Below are positions 46,999-61,592 of a stretch of 64,000 nt of DNA, in pieces. The stretch spans positions 23,568,789 through 23,632,788 of the forward strand of contig NC_021681.1 of NCBI RefSeq assembly GCF_000247815.1, read 5' to 3'. The stretch is from Ficedula albicollis. Its lineage: Eukaryota > Chordata > Aves > Passeriformes > Muscicapidae. A model generated the notes under the pieces. That model was not told where the DNA came from and did not search any database. It saw nothing but the letters and a program-made list of their open reading frames with translations. How positions within the stretch are numbered: the stretch's first letter is position 1; every line of letters starts with the position of its first letter. A program made the translations under genes and the position numbers.

Positions 46999-49657
46999 GT
47001 ATTTTCCATGAGGCAGAAACCTGCCTGAGCCTGCATAATCCAAAAAGGTCTCTATTGCACTTATTCATGGAGATGATGTAATATTAATAGAATAAGAAAT
47101 AAGGCTTTGTGCACCTAAGTGTGAAGTCACTTAATGTGTGATGTGACACATTAAGTGTCATTTCTCTTCAGCTTTTCATCAATTCAAAATAACTAAAGTA
47201 CAAACTTTAGTGGGTGGAATTGACAATTTTTGACAAATCTTGATCTAATTTTAGTAGAGTCTACTTTTAGTAGGGAAAAAAATCAGTTGCCAATTGAATA
47301 CAAAACCAAAATCAGATAAATCCTATCTGCACAGGGAAATCCATGCATTCCACAGAGCAAGGGAAAAAGATTTTGCTGACTACAGCAGAGGGAAAAATTG
47401 GGTAATTAGGCCAAATCCTATAGTGCTTATTAAGGATTTAAGCTGATGGGAATAGCCTGTGAGTGATTATTATTATTATAATGATATGACAAAACCTATT
47501 ATTTTCCTAAGTATTTTGTTAATGTATAGGAAGAACCAGCCTGTGAATGATTCTCTGCTCTAAACCTGAAATACGTGGGAGGAAGATGCTACAACTTCAC
47601 AAAAACACACACCCCATTACTGGCAGGAACAAGACAAAGAACTTTCCTTCCTTCCACAAGGACACAGACACCAAGGTCAGAAGAGTTTTGTGATGCCAGT
47701 GAGTCCTGAAAGGGAATTTGGGGGTCTGGGTGCATTTCCATTAATCAACTCTGACTAAATTCCTCGTCTCTCCCACTGTGAAGTGACACAAAATTATCCA
47801 CATCTCAAGGGCAGCAACATTTGTTCACTGTTTTAATTTCATTTTGTTCACTTGCTGTCACCTAGGCAGCAATAATAACTCTCTCACCAGGATAACTTGC
47901 CTGGATTCTTTTGTTGTTCTTTTGGGGACTTGGTAATTTTTACAGTGCAAACACCATTAGTGTTGTTTCTGATTATGAGATTTTGCAGTTTCACTCAGTT
48001 CTCTGATGAACTCTACGGCAGAGTGGGGAGTAATTACCTGTCATTTCATTAATCCTTCCCTACCATGCAACACAGTCTTTTTTGTTGTTGTTGGTTTTGC
48101 TTTTGTTTTTTAATATCCTTTTTTTTTTTATTGTGATTTGGGCTTTTAAATTGTAAATCACCACAAGAATCCCTCTTAAAATACTCTCCTTAACATTCTG
48201 GCCCAAAATTGTCAGTCTCTTGTGTGACCATCCATAAAACATTAAAATTGACACGTTAAAAATATCACCCTGCAGAATAATTTCAAGATCTGCAGGAATA
48301 CTTTCAGCAATGGAAGTCGTAGCTCCAAAATATCTGCCCTGTTTATTCCACGCATGTAAATTTTTGGAGATGTTTGATTTTGGAGAGTTTTGCTGGGATG
48401 GGGGTGCAAGATTTTTGGAAATCCCATTGCTCTGGAGTCATGGGCTGGGTAGATAGCTCATCCTTGAGTTTACTATCAAGGATCCAGGATTATTTATTCC
48501 TGATTCTCTAAAAGAATTGGGAGCTGGACTTGTACACAGAGCTTGGCTTTATTGCAATTGTTTCTCCAAATCTACAATGTAAAAATAAATACCCACCATA
48601 TGGGGACGCAGGGGAGGTTAATTCATTAATATTTATGGAGCACTTTTAGACATTTTTATGGAAGTGACTATAAAAATGCTTATACAGAGGAGGCCATAAA
48701 AATGGGAAATTGTATTCCTGCTACTTGTAAATTTTTTGGCAGTAATGGCACGAACCTTATTTTCAGTATTGGCTCTATTCTTTTATGCAAAGCCTTCATT
48801 TAGAAGGGGAACCATTTTAATCTAATTTTACTCACCTAAAATTTAGCTGTGTAGTCTAAGGCAGTAATTAGTATTCCTGCTAGAGCTACAGGAGAAAATT
48901 CTGCAAATCTAAGAGGCCACAAAATGATGATAATTTTTAGGTTCTGGACATTTCTTGTGACGAATTTCATCTCTGTAGGACAAATGTCCAGCAGCCATCA
49001 CACCCTCATGGCTCTGACACCTTTCAGGAGTTTAGCAGGTTGCTGATGTTTCTGGGCTGGAACTGCTCTGTCCAGCAGTTTGGCATCATATCCCTTCAGA
49101 TATTCTCTTTATTTACTTGTAGGCCAATGCTAATTCCCAGAAACACAGCTAAAAATGCCTGTGCCATGCACATAATGGAAATATGTATTATTTCTCATAA
49201 TTCATGTATGGAATACATCAGTGTGGGCCTGTTTATCCTTTATATTTTTAGAAACAGCTGTGCTTTTTGCCACCTAAGAGTTACAGGCTGGAACTTGCCA
49301 GTGCAGGAATGTGTAGGACACGTTTTCTTCCATGAAACCTGAGGAAATTTTACTACAAGTCTGAGTGTGCTAAAAATAATAAACCTCTTAACTGTCACAC
49401 TCATCACTGAAATACCTCACAGTGCAGCCTTTTGCATGAGCATTAACTAAAAACCTGGTTCTAAATCTCTGAGCCAGGAGAGACAGACAGGGGAGTTCTA
49501 TCCATGGCTTAGATGACAAGCATTTTCAATAGTTTGCACTTGGCAATGCAGAAGAATTTCATAAATTGTGTTTTCAGATGGTTCCAAAGGAATTTTGCTT
49601 CTGCTCATTCACAAAGTAACTCTAAGGATTGGCATTGAGCAGAATATAAGAGGTGAA
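46999..49657. other. Unique AT-rich non-coding stretch
   Basis: No gene recognised. It contains a perfect 12-bp hairpin at 47128-47157 (CACTTAATGTGT, six-base loop, ACACATTAAGTG) and a T-rich stretch at 48075-48130. Confidence 0.55.
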
Positions 49658-51080
<1,423 letters not shown>

Positions 51081-51732
51081 TATGAGTTATAATCACCCCA
51101 AAAGAAAAAGCAAACTCATTTATTTTTCAATCTGGCATTTAAAAGTTGACTGGAATCTCTCTCATAAATGAGGTGCACACTCCCATTTTCCCACAGGAGG
51201 ATGAATCCCCTCAAGGGTGAGCTCTGGTTTAGACCTGAGAGCTGTAAGAAATTCTGATAAACAATGATTTCCTTCCTGCAGGATCCTGTTTTCCAGCAGG
51301 ATAATGATCTAGCTGTAATGAACCTTGTCTGCTTGTTGTGAAAAAGAGCAGCCCCAGTTGTTGCTCAGCCCTCCTGTGCATCCTGTCTGACAGCTAAACT
51401 TGTTTTTTTCCCCCAGATGTCTGGATTTGCATGTAGGGAAATGGCAGAGCTTATCTGCAAGCCTCAGTGCTGAAATGTGATCAACATGTTTTCCTTTATG
51501 CGCAGCAGACAGAAATGCAGCCCTGCTTTCAGTTTGTTCCAAAAGAAATCTGAGCTTTGGGGTAATCCTTTAAAAACCAATCAACCTTTCCCATGAGAAA
51601 AGCCAAGCCTGCACCTCCACCTGTGCTGGGTGAGCACAGCCTGCATGGTGGGTAAGGCACATTTCCAGTGGCTTCATGAGTGATCATGAGAGAAGCTTCC
51701 ACATTCCTTTTTTCTTTTCCTTTTTCTTTTTC

Positions 51733-51756
<24 letters not shown>
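51081..51756. repeat. Direct duplication, copy B
   Basis: Second copy of 49658-50327. It differs only inside the CTTTTT-rich tract (an extra CTTTTCC-type unit near 51713) and, after its T-run, passes into nine A and then unique sequence, where copy A passes into poly-C. Copy B therefore probably shows the real continuation. Confidence 0.95.
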
Positions 51757-51763
<7 letters not shown>

Positions 51764-52522
51764 AAGGGCACTTGTTGCTGGTGGCAGAGTGTGTGTGTGG
51801 AGAGGAGGGACGGGACAGGGCGCTGGCTGTTTGTGCACTTCAAGCAGAGCGACCTCCTTGAACCTCACCGTGCACAATGATGCTTTCCATGGAAAGTCTG
51901 GCTCTATTACCTTTGGCAAGGGTTGAGGGAATATTTTTGGAAGCTTTAAAATCCTCTGTGGAACATGGTTCATTTTTTGTTCATATACAGTATCTTTATA
52001 TTTATTCAGGGAAAAAAACAAAGATTTCTGTTTTGCTGCCTGACCCGGACCCTTCAGCTCTTCTCCAGGGTGTTGGGAAGGCTGGGACAAGGAAAAGATC
52101 AGGCCTAAACCATCAGCCCCTGCCATATTGTCCTGGTTAAAGCTCAGTTGCTCCCCTCTCCTAAAAGTTTGTTTAAAGTGGTAAGAATAGAACCTGTTCA
52201 AAGTGAGCCCTCCAAGGGCCTGGTTCCCATTTGCATTTAAGCCTTTCTGTGGAGCTGGAGCTGGGTAAAGGGGCCCTCAGCCCTAAATGGGAATCAGACT
52301 CCACAGCTGCATTTTCCAGTGTCCTTTCTGCCAGCAGAGCCAGGAAATGGCTCTTGAATGGGAAAGGGACAGTTAAACACAAAATATTGCAAATCAAGGC
52401 TGGCAGAGACGGAGGGTGCGTGGGGTGTTACCTGTGGACACTGTCCTGGCTGGATCCCAGCCTGGATCCCCTTGCACAGGGGCTGAGGTGTAAAATACAG
52501 GAGGTCTTAAACCCAGTTTTTT
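51757..52522. other. Unique non-coding stretch
   Basis: No feature recognised. A 148-codon minus-strand frame (51755-52201) has no recognisable domain. Confidence 0.5.
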
Positions 52523-52583
52523 NNNNNNNNNNNNNNNNNNNNNNNNNNNNNNNNNNNNNNNNNNNNNNNNNNNNNNNNNNNNN
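52523..52583. other. Assembly gap, 61 N
   Basis: 61 undetermined bases, preceded by a short T-run (CAGTTTTTT). The odd, non-round length suggests an estimated rather than a default gap size. Confidence 1.
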
Positions 52584-55500
52584 TTCAATATTCTGCATAG
52601 AATGGATGCTATTCATTTGTAATGTCTATAAACACAGGAAAAAAAGGAGAAAAGAACCAAAAAAAGAGGTTTATTTCTTCTTGTATCCCTGAGACTGTGA
52701 CATGGAATCTGATATTAGCACTGAGTTCAGGTAACTCTTTTATGAATGCACTGTAATTGTAGCAATAAACTGGTATTTTTAAGCTCTATTTCTCACCTTT
52801 TCCAAGCAGTTTTTCTACATAATGAGTTTATGAGTATGTCTGTATTTTAGTAGCTCAAATTGATGGAAGCAGCAATTTAATATTGATTTCCAAACATAGA
52901 AGCTCAGTCACTCAAACAACTAATTCACCACTTTCCAGTATTAACAGAAAAGCTGTTGTCAGTAGCAGCCAGCTCATAGAAATAACTCTGGAACAAAAGC
53001 AAATATCCTGGCCTGAGGTGAAGGGAGAATAGAACTGAACAGAAGAAAAGCATTGATGTCATACCTGTGCTGGGGATATTTGTAAATAAGAGGGGAGCAG
53101 GAAGGTAAATAGAAGAAAAAAGAGTTTTTGTATGCAAGTATTTGCTAAGAAAAAGGAAGAATGGGGTGTCTGGCAAATTCATGACAGGCTTAAGATGATG
53201 CTTTTAGCTCAAGATTTGGGATTTAGGCAATCCTGGAAGGTGTGAGAAATCATTCTAAAGGGAGCACACCCAGGGACATCTCCCTGAGCCCCAGCCTCTG
53301 GTTTTGCACCCAAAAATCTCCCTGAGGGCAGCCAGGCTGGAGGATCAAAATCCCAGATTTATGGAAAATCAGTCCCTAGAAATGACCTGAGGGGTGACAA
53401 ACTGGATTCTGATCAATGAGAGTCTTTCAGGCAGAATAATCTGCCCTTGATAATACAAAGGACGTGTCTCATGTCAAATTAAGCAAAAAGGGATTGACAC
53501 AAACACCTGGGAGCTGGCAGAGGTGCTTTGGAGCTTTCTGGCTGGGGTTGTAAATATAATCAATGACAAACGGGAGATATTTCCATTTTGAAGAATATGG
53601 CCAGCTGAGGGGGAGAGCAGTTTCTGAAGAGAAAACAGAAAGAAAAGCAGAAAATTCCTGTATATCATCCAAATGAGGCCTTCAGTTTCCTTTCTTATTT
53701 CAATATAAGGTAAATTTTTCATCCAGAAACTTTAATTTTTTTAGGGAAGGAAAATGTGTGTTTTCCTTCTGTCACAAGTTTTGAACTTTAATTAACTTTC
53801 TCTAAAGGGCTGAGGCCTTAGATACCAGAGAGAAAGCCTTTAATAAGTGTAGAATGGCCAATGGCACACCTGCCATCTGATGGAACCTTTCCATCTACAC
53901 CCAAAAAAGATTTATGTTCTTATGAATAAATATTATTTGGTTACTAGATGAAAAATGGGAGCAAAGTTGAAAACCATAACTCACTGTTGTTCACCTAAGG
54001 AAAGTCCTGCAGAAAATGTATTTCTGGATTATTCCAGAAGTTCATTTAGCTGTCCAAAAAATGATGCTATTTTCTGTTAGAAAACACAATATCCTGCCAA
54101 ATGATTTAGACCTCTGTATAGAGGGGTTAATTTAGTTTTATTCTCATGCAGAAGTTATAGACCTCCAGTATGAAAATAATAAATAAATCGGAGTGGATCC
54201 AACACTAGAAATTATATTAAAGTCTAGAGAAAATATAAATTAACTTATTCTAAAAGGAGGATCAGTGTGTTGGCTGAATCATCAAAAACTGGTGGAAAAA
54301 TATATAGAGAAAATTACTTTCCCTAAACTGAATTCAAGGTAGCAGAACAATTTAAGAGACTGAAAAACCATATAGATATGGAGCCAAGACATGCTTTAAG
54401 TGTTGACCTTCTCTAAAATTCTGAGGATATTTTCTTCAGCCTTCTGGGAAGGTGAATTTTCTAGAGCATGAAATGCGAATCAAGATTTGATCTGAATCCA
54501 GACTTTCTCCAAATTAAAAGATGTATTTTCTGTTAGGTAACAATCAGGACAAATAGCAAAGAGGCACTAAGCAATGTAGGATAAGATCATCAGGAATTCC
54601 ACATTCCTGCATTTTTCCTCTTTATTGGAGTAGCACAGTGCACATTAGGCCAGGCCTGCCTGTGTCCTGTCTAAGTTTGGGGTAATTTTCTCATGAATTT
54701 GACTGAATTAATGACTTTGGGTGATCATGTTCATAAATATGGGGTCAGTTGGCAAAGGATGGGCTAAAAGAGCAGATTTGGGGTGCTGCTGTCACTGTGC
54801 ATTTCCAGAACATCTTTCAGATATCTAACAGAGGTTTCATTCAGAATATTTGGTACAAAGCATTGGGAATAACCCATCTTGTGTGATTTGTGTGTGATAG
54901 CATTGATTCAACTCTTTAGAGAACATCGAATATCACAGCATTATTAAATATTTTTAATGGATTGATCCATGCAGCTGATGGGCCAAGAATTATTTAGTGC
55001 TCAATGAAAAAATATTGAAAGTGAACACATTTGAGATGATCAAGCCTGATCATCTAATTGCAATTTTATCATCGATCATGATTGATCAGTTCATGAGCTG
55101 CAAACACAGGGATATTTTACTCAAATATATTATCCCTGTAGAATTTTTTTTTTCCTGTATGCCGCAAACAATGCTGCTTCATTTTCTCCAAAATTAAAAC
55201 ACCTATTGCTGAGAAATAATGAGCACATTAGTTATGTGCTGACAAAAGCCCAGTCCTCTGTGGTGGCAGAAGTGGAGTCTCTCTCTCATTACTGATTGCA
55301 ACTATTCACACATCTTAATGCAGGCACCAACAAAAGTTGCCAAGAGCACTTGAATTAGCCTTTTATATTGAGAAATACAGCAAAAGAGACTCCTGCATAT
55401 GAAAACGTTCACCAGGTGGCACAGCAGCTTTGCTTATATTGACAGAAAACTTTGGGAGTAGTTTGTGGCTAATTGAACTTCTGTGGCCTGGGGAAGCAAG

Positions 55501-57630
55501 GTCTAAGGAAGGCTGGATTCCACTTTGAAATTTGATTTCAGAGCTTCTAGCATTCCACAGGCTTTTAAAATTTATTTCCCTTGCTTCCTTCTCTGTTGGA
55601 CTTTGAACAGTGATGCATTTTTTGACATTTTCTAACCTGCAAATTAAGGACTGTGTACACTCTGGGATGAGCAGTGAGCTGGAAATTTAGGTGTTCTTGG
55701 AATATTGAGTCATCTTCTCCTTTGTTTCTTTGCATTCAGTAATCACCCTGTTCCTTTCACATCTATATCTCTATAGATCTATGTATAGACTCACCCCTCT
55801 ATACATGAATGTACAGGAAGCCCAGTAGAACTGCATTTAAACCGCCTAAACTAAATTTCTGACTGATTTTTGGGGGGGGAAAAAGCCATCATTGTAGTGA
55901 CATTGTGGCACCATTGCCAGAGATATTTAGCAGCTTTTAGCAGCTCTTGAAACCACCTGTCCCATTTTTGGTGGCAGACTTTCAGATGAAAAGAATATTA
56001 ATTATTGTGGCAATTCAAAGGGAAGCTGACAGGCTGCAAGTGGGACTTGGCTTTGCTTCTCAGAGAAAATCCAAAGAAGACCCTGCAACTCTTATGACAT
56101 AATTAACTTCTTATTGCAGCCCTCCTATGTGCAGGTGTTTATATTATGCAAAATGCACACAAGCCCAAGCACCTTCTTGCAGAGAATTCAGCAGTGAAAT
56201 TAAAGGGGAAGTTCAAAGATCTATCAGTGTGAAGCGTTGCTCTGGAATCCATTATGTGTGGAAAGGCTGGGGATAAAGATTTGAAAAGTTGTGGAGCTGC
56301 TGTAAATCTGTAAAGAATTCCATCACGTCATAGAAAATGTTGGATTACACTGATGAGCCAGGTGAGGGGTCATTTATTGCTAATCTCTTTCCTCTGGAGC
56401 ATTTTGTGATAACATTTCTCCCGTCCTGCCATTAAATACCACAGCACCGTGCCTGTGTAATATATGTTCACACTTACGTGTGAGTTTTCAGATGTCTGTG
56501 TTTATTTTTAAAAAATAAGTAGCTGGAATTCACACAGTGACACTGATTTACCCCAGATTTTGCTGAGTTTAGTCAACACTGGACTAGTAAATATCAAGAA
56601 GTTCATGCCCAGAACAACTGAAAGGTTTTGATCCAACAGGTTTTTGAAGGATGGTTGGAATTTCAGAGCAATTCCTTTGTGTCCTGAGCCCACAGGTGAA
56701 ATGTTGATGAATGCTGTGCTGCTCCATTTTCTCAAGGACAGCCTTGTGAAAGTGACTGCAAGGGCTGATCACAAATACCCAGATTACAGATGTCTGGAAT
56801 CAGCCTGTTCCCATCTGACTGGAATGATTTCGTTTGGTTTCATATTCATCAGTGCTTCATATGTAAAGTTCAGTGTTCTAATCTCTGCAAATGCAGTGTC
56901 TGGAAAGTTTAATTACAAGTTTTTACCTGCAAATGAACATCTGGAGCTTTTTGGAGTGGTATCAACTTCTCTGTTAGAGTTTCTCTCCCATTTGTTGCTC
57001 CTGTGACTTCAGTGCTAATTTTGCTGTGGAGAAAGCCTCATATCTTATGATTATCTGGTTTTGATTAACTTTATTGAATTGCTGAGCCAGGGCCTCCTTT
57101 TCCACCTGTGGCAGAGAATCTGTAACAGGTAATGCTGCAGCATGACCTACTTCCAATTTTCATCCACAGAAGCAGAAGAAAAGGATTTAAAATGTCAGCA
57201 GCAAGGGTAACACTCATTTCGGTTAGTTTCAAAATGAAATCTTCCCTAGCACAGGAACTGTGCTCCATTAAGAACTCTCGGGAAGTGTAGACTAACAAAC
57301 TTCCTTCTAAATCACAGTGGTTTTTTCTCTTGGAGGTCTCTGTGTTTCATTCCTACTGTTTAATAAGTATTTAAGGACTAACTTATACTTGTGTGTAAAT
57401 AACAGTTACAGAAAGGAATATATATTGAGAAAATTAAACAGAAAACAGGAGTCCTACACTTTCAGCCAAAAACATCCTTTTTCTCCATCCATTTTAAGCA
57501 AACCACTCTTCCCTCAACCACTTACACTGCTAAAATAATCTTTCTCCAAGTTCACTTGGACTTAAACATGTGTGAGTTAGGATGTGTCAAAATTTATCCT
57601 AAAGAGTGTAAAAATAAATAAAGGATATAA
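52584..57630. other. Unique AT-rich non-coding stretch with weak exon-like signal
   Basis: No transposon recognised. On the minus strand at 57298-56974 two adjacent frames read in part like protein (REDFILKLTEMSVTLAAD; VEKEALAQQFNKVNQNQ), the second behind an acceptor-like TTCTCTGCCACAG. They cannot be joined convincingly and are left as a candidate only. Confidence 0.45.
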
Positions 57631-57836
57631 TAGGATTGAATGGAATAGGAGAATAGGAATAGGAGAGTAGGAGTAAGAATAGAATAGAATTAGAAATAGA
57701 ATAGAATAGAATAGAATAGAATAGAATAGAATAGAATAGAATAGAATAGAATAGAATAGAATAGAATAGAATAGAATAGAATAGAATAGAATAGAATAGA
57801 ATAGAATAGAATAGAATAGAATAGAATAGAATAGAA
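57631..57836. repeat. (AGAAT)n pentanucleotide microsatellite
   Basis: Degenerate GGAAT/GAATAGG units from about 57631 pass into nearly perfect AGAAT units from about 57694 to 57836. The minus-strand frame of 195 codons over it (repeating SILFY) is a repeat product. Confidence 0.97.
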
Positions 57837-60174
57837 ATACTCTTGGCCTCTCTCTCCTGGAAATAGCAGCAATGAAAGTTGAAGTCCTCTCTTCCCCCCC
57901 AATTACCTTCTCAAATATAATGTGGGATGGTGGAAATAGTTCAAATGGCTCAAGTGTGCTGAGCTGGCTTTTTGAAGTGATGAATTGCTCCCAGCTACAG
58001 CCAGGGAGCACAGGCACAGAGCCAGCAGCTGCTTGCAATGGCAGCTTTGGAGAGCACACAGAGGATGAGGGAAAGGAGGAAACCTTTCCAAGGGAAAAAT
58101 TGTTCAACACCTGTGTGCTGCAGTGAGTTTTGTACCTCTGCCTGGAATGCCAAGGACTGGCCATTCCAATAAAATAAGATGCTGAGCAAATGAACCATTC
58201 ATCTCATCACTTTGTTAGCTGGTGCATTCCTGTGCTCCTCTTCAGGCAGGAAAGAATGCTGCTTGGGATAATTGTGTAATTAAGGAAAGCTGTTTTCCAC
58301 GGATCTAAAAGGAAAACACGGTTGGCTTCCCACCTGTTCCTTCTGAGGAACTGTGCCTGTCTTGCTAAACTCTCTCATTTACATGGAAACATGGTGGAGT
58401 ACAAGATGCTGAGTGGTTTTGCTCTTGAGCAATGAATATCTTTTATTCTAACCTGTGAACTGGGCTCAAGAACACAGGACTGCAATCAGGATTCCAAAGA
58501 CATTCAAGTGCACAAATAGCTTCTGTTACTCAACACTATTCTGTATTAGTGTTTTATTTTCTTTATTTGGTCTTGGCTTGTTTTGGTTTATCCATGGTGG
58601 ATGTTTTTAATTTCTCCAAAAGAGAAAAAAAAAAAACCCCAAACTCCCAGTTAATTTATTATCTTATTGGAAATGACAGTCTGAACCCTCAATAGCTCTA
58701 AGGTAAGACTGACATTGATTTTTCCATCAAGCACCACACCCAGATTGTATCAGTGGCTTCAGAGCAGTGGTAAAAGCCAATTAAGTGCCTGGTTACTAAT
58801 TACTTCTGATGACTGGTAAGAATTCTCTACAACATTTATGATTTTACACTATAAACCTGATCTGTAAATACAGTTTGCAGCAGTGTATTATTATCATGGC
58901 TTAGGATCCATTCCCATGTTTAGCTTTCAGATTCCATTCATCCTATTTGTGGTTTCTATAATGCCTTAATATTAATACCACAGCTTTGGTGTTCAAGCTA
59001 ATCCTTCCTTTTCTTTGAAAAGAAAACAAAGGGATGAAGCAGAAAGAATAGAGTGGCACAAGTAAATTTTTTTTTAAATATGAAACTAGTACCTCTTACT
59101 CTCAAAACCATCCCATCTGTTGTGATAATGAATGTAATGGGAAAGAGTTTTAATTGTGACTGGCATAACCATCAGCCACAGACTTGCTGTCAGAGCTGAC
59201 TAAATGAGAATATAAAAAATCTGCTACCCCACATAAACAGGCATGTTTAGGTATTACAGCTTGTTAATTACCTCTTTATTAAATCTCATCCTTCTTTATC
59301 ATTGTGAAAATATTTCAAAGAATGATATTGTCATTGCAGAAGTGCCAGCTCTGATGGTGCTGTAAGAGGAATTAAAAGTGTCTGGAAGAATGCTTCATAT
59401 TTACATGTATTTTATACTCACCCATGTGAAGAAAATCTATTATCTTCATAGAAATTGCATTTATCAGCTTATCTTTGTGTTATACTATGAAGTTAAATAC
59501 ATATATCTTTATCATACACAGATTTTCTCACACATCCATTATGTCTTGTGCTCTAATCAGACAAATCAATTGATCTTCAGCTAAATATGGCACCAAATAC
59601 TGTTAAAATGCACTGAATATATAAAAGAAAGTTCACAGATAAGAAAAAAAGTATTGTTACTAACTAAATTCTGAGTTATTTTTCATTGAACCATTTTAAT
59701 TACAATGTGCTGTTCCTGTGTGTCATTGCAGTTTTTTATATCCATAAATAATATATGCATAATGATCCCATGGAAAGAACTATATCACATGTTAATTGGA
59801 CAAAGGGCCATATTTGTAAAACTTGATTTCCCATCATGTTTGGATTTTCTTTAGTGCAAATCTCTACTCCATTTAATAAAGCAGCAAATCTCTATTCCTC
59901 TGCATGATCCTAAACAAATCTTTGCTACATTAGAGTGTGTAGACACTCAACTAGAGAGTTTTTAATTTATTTTTTTTTCAAAGCAGACCTGGCAGAACCT
60001 TCAAATCCTGGACATCTCACTGGGAGCAGGAAAAAGAACATTTAAAAAATAATTTCATTCACTTTAAGAGGAGATGATCCCTTAAAGGGGGATAAGTCAC
60101 AAGAGAAGTCACAGTGCAATGGCTTTACCCTTCTTTTTGATCTCTATTTCCTTCTTTCTCTTCATTACACCCAG
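57837..60174. other. Unique AT-rich non-coding stretch
   Basis: No gene or transposon recognised. Confidence 0.6.
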
Positions 60175-60327
60175 GATCAACAAAAGAAAAAAACTTCTGT
60201 TCAGAGCCTCATCCAGTCCACAGTGAGTGAGAATATCTCTGTTCTTGCTAAGGCTGCACCAGTGAAATCAGAAATGCAAATATTCCAGGTGCTTAAAATG
60301 TATGAAGAGATCACAGGGAATTTGTAA
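60175..60327 (+). other. Exon-like segment, plus strand
   Basis: A strong acceptor-like tract (TTCCTTCTTTCTCTTC then ATTACACCCAG, ending 60174) leads into 50 open codons ended by TAA at 60325. A donor-like ACA/GTGAGT at 60222-60228 could make a 48-base exon instead. The peptide begins DQQKKKTSVQSLIQST and is not recognised. No supporting neighbour exon is certain. Confidence 0.15.
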
Positions 60328-60761
60328 TGAAGCTATTGTGAGTTTGTCCTGTGAACCTTAAACTGCAGCAGGAATTTATAATTATGATGTCTGCCTCTCC
60401 AAATGAAGAGCTGAGTGCTCTGCATTTTTAACTTGCTTCAGACCAAAGTGGACAAGAAGAAAATGCTTTTGAAATTGCTTTTTTTCTAGGAGAAATTAAT
60501 TTGGCCAAGTTACACTTAAAAGTGGAGGAGTACTCTGGTATATACGGTACATTTTAGAGATACCATCTTAAAAAGAAAACACAGATAATTAAATGATCAC
60601 AAACTGCAGTGCAATTAGAAGACTTTGATGAAAGATGTGATTTAAGTAATACAAGTTTTAATGGCAAAAAGAGCAGTTCTCCACTCAAATGCATATTAAT
60701 CATCACAGTATGTGTGCTTTGTTGGCTGCTGATAAACTGATTATTTCTTTCTTTCTTCAGT
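60328..60761. other. Unique non-coding stretch
   Basis: Nothing recognisable. Confidence 0.5.
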
Positions 60762-60955
60762 TCACTCTGAATAAACATCTATTCCCAAATGCCAGCCATG
60801 GCATTGAGTGGAAAGAATGAGTCCTTCTAGAGCCTGACTGTGCCCAGCAAAGGTGCAGAACCAGTCCTGCACCAGCAGGATCTTTGCCTCAACAGTGGCA
60901 AAGAGTTGAATTACGTTTGGGACCAGCAGACTAAGTTGAGACATTTCGTATCTGA
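60762..60955 (-). other. Exon-like segment, minus strand
   Basis: The minus-strand frame gives a protein-like stretch (YEMSQLSLLVPNVIQLFATV, then EAKILLVQDWFCTFAGH) with purine-first codons, ending at TGA. A second, overlapping frame just upstream (EITQVLLHLAHFVGELINK) would continue into it with a single-base shift in the GGGGGAAAAGGGG run near 60980. That could mean a pseudogene, a sequencing error, or chance. No splice signals are convincing. Confidence 0.18.
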
Positions 60956-61133
60956 GCACAGACTTTAAAAATTCCCCTTTTCCCCCAGTATCCAACATTT
61001 ATTTATTAATTCACCCACGAAATGTGCTAAATGAAGAAGGACTTGAGTTATTTCTGGTGGCAGCAGCAGAGCAGGCTGGCTCTGTGAGAAGGAGCATCCT
61101 GCCTTGGGAAAGGGCTCAGGAGCTGGGCTGGGC
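60956..61133. other. Unique non-coding stretch
   Basis: Contains the out-of-frame upstream part discussed for 60762-60955; nothing else. Confidence 0.4.
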
Positions 61134-61410
61134 GTGGGTCTCTGTGCAGCAGAGCTGGTCTGAAACTGGTGCTGTTTGGGTTTTGCCTTTTTTCTTTTTA
61201 TATTCTCTGCATTCTTCACACATATATTTGTGACTCTGTCACCTATTGCGTTAGTGGCTGGTTTCCCCAGTGGGTCTCTGTGCAGCAGAGCTGGTCTGAA
61301 ACTGGTGCTGTTTGGGTTTTGCCTTTTTTCTTTTTATATTCTCTGCATTCTTCACACATATATTTGTGACTCTGTCACCTATTGCATTAGTGGCTGGTTT
61401 CCCCAGTGCT
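61134..61410. repeat. 136-bp tandem duplication
   Basis: A 136-bp unit starting GTCTCTGTGCAGCAGAGC begins at 61138 and 61274. The copies are nearly identical (ATTGCGTTAG versus ATTGCATTAG), so the event is recent. Confidence 0.95.
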
Positions 61411-61516
61411 TTCCCTAGGCACAAAGACAAAACAAATTGGAGCTCACAAGGGTTCCAATACCAGTGCTATCCTGGTTCTTCCTGGGAACCAAGGCTGAGA
61501 ACAACTCTTTGAGATA

Positions 61517-61592
61517 CATTTCATGGAAAAAGTACAGCTAGTGCTGAAGGGGAGCATTTCATGGAAAAAGTACAGCTAGTGCTGAAAGGGAG
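61517..61592. repeat. 38-bp tandem duplication
   Basis: A 38-bp unit starting CATTTCATGGAAAAAGTAC begins at 61517 and 61555, differing by one base (AAGGGGAG versus AAAGGGAG). Confidence 0.95.

Noticed and set aside
51755..52201. 148-codon minus-strand frame
   Set aside because: No recognisable motif; it ends in the A/T homopolymer and such lengths are expected by chance in 64 kb.
57577..58164. 195-codon minus-strand frame with repeating SILFY
   Set aside because: It is a translation of the AGAAT microsatellite.
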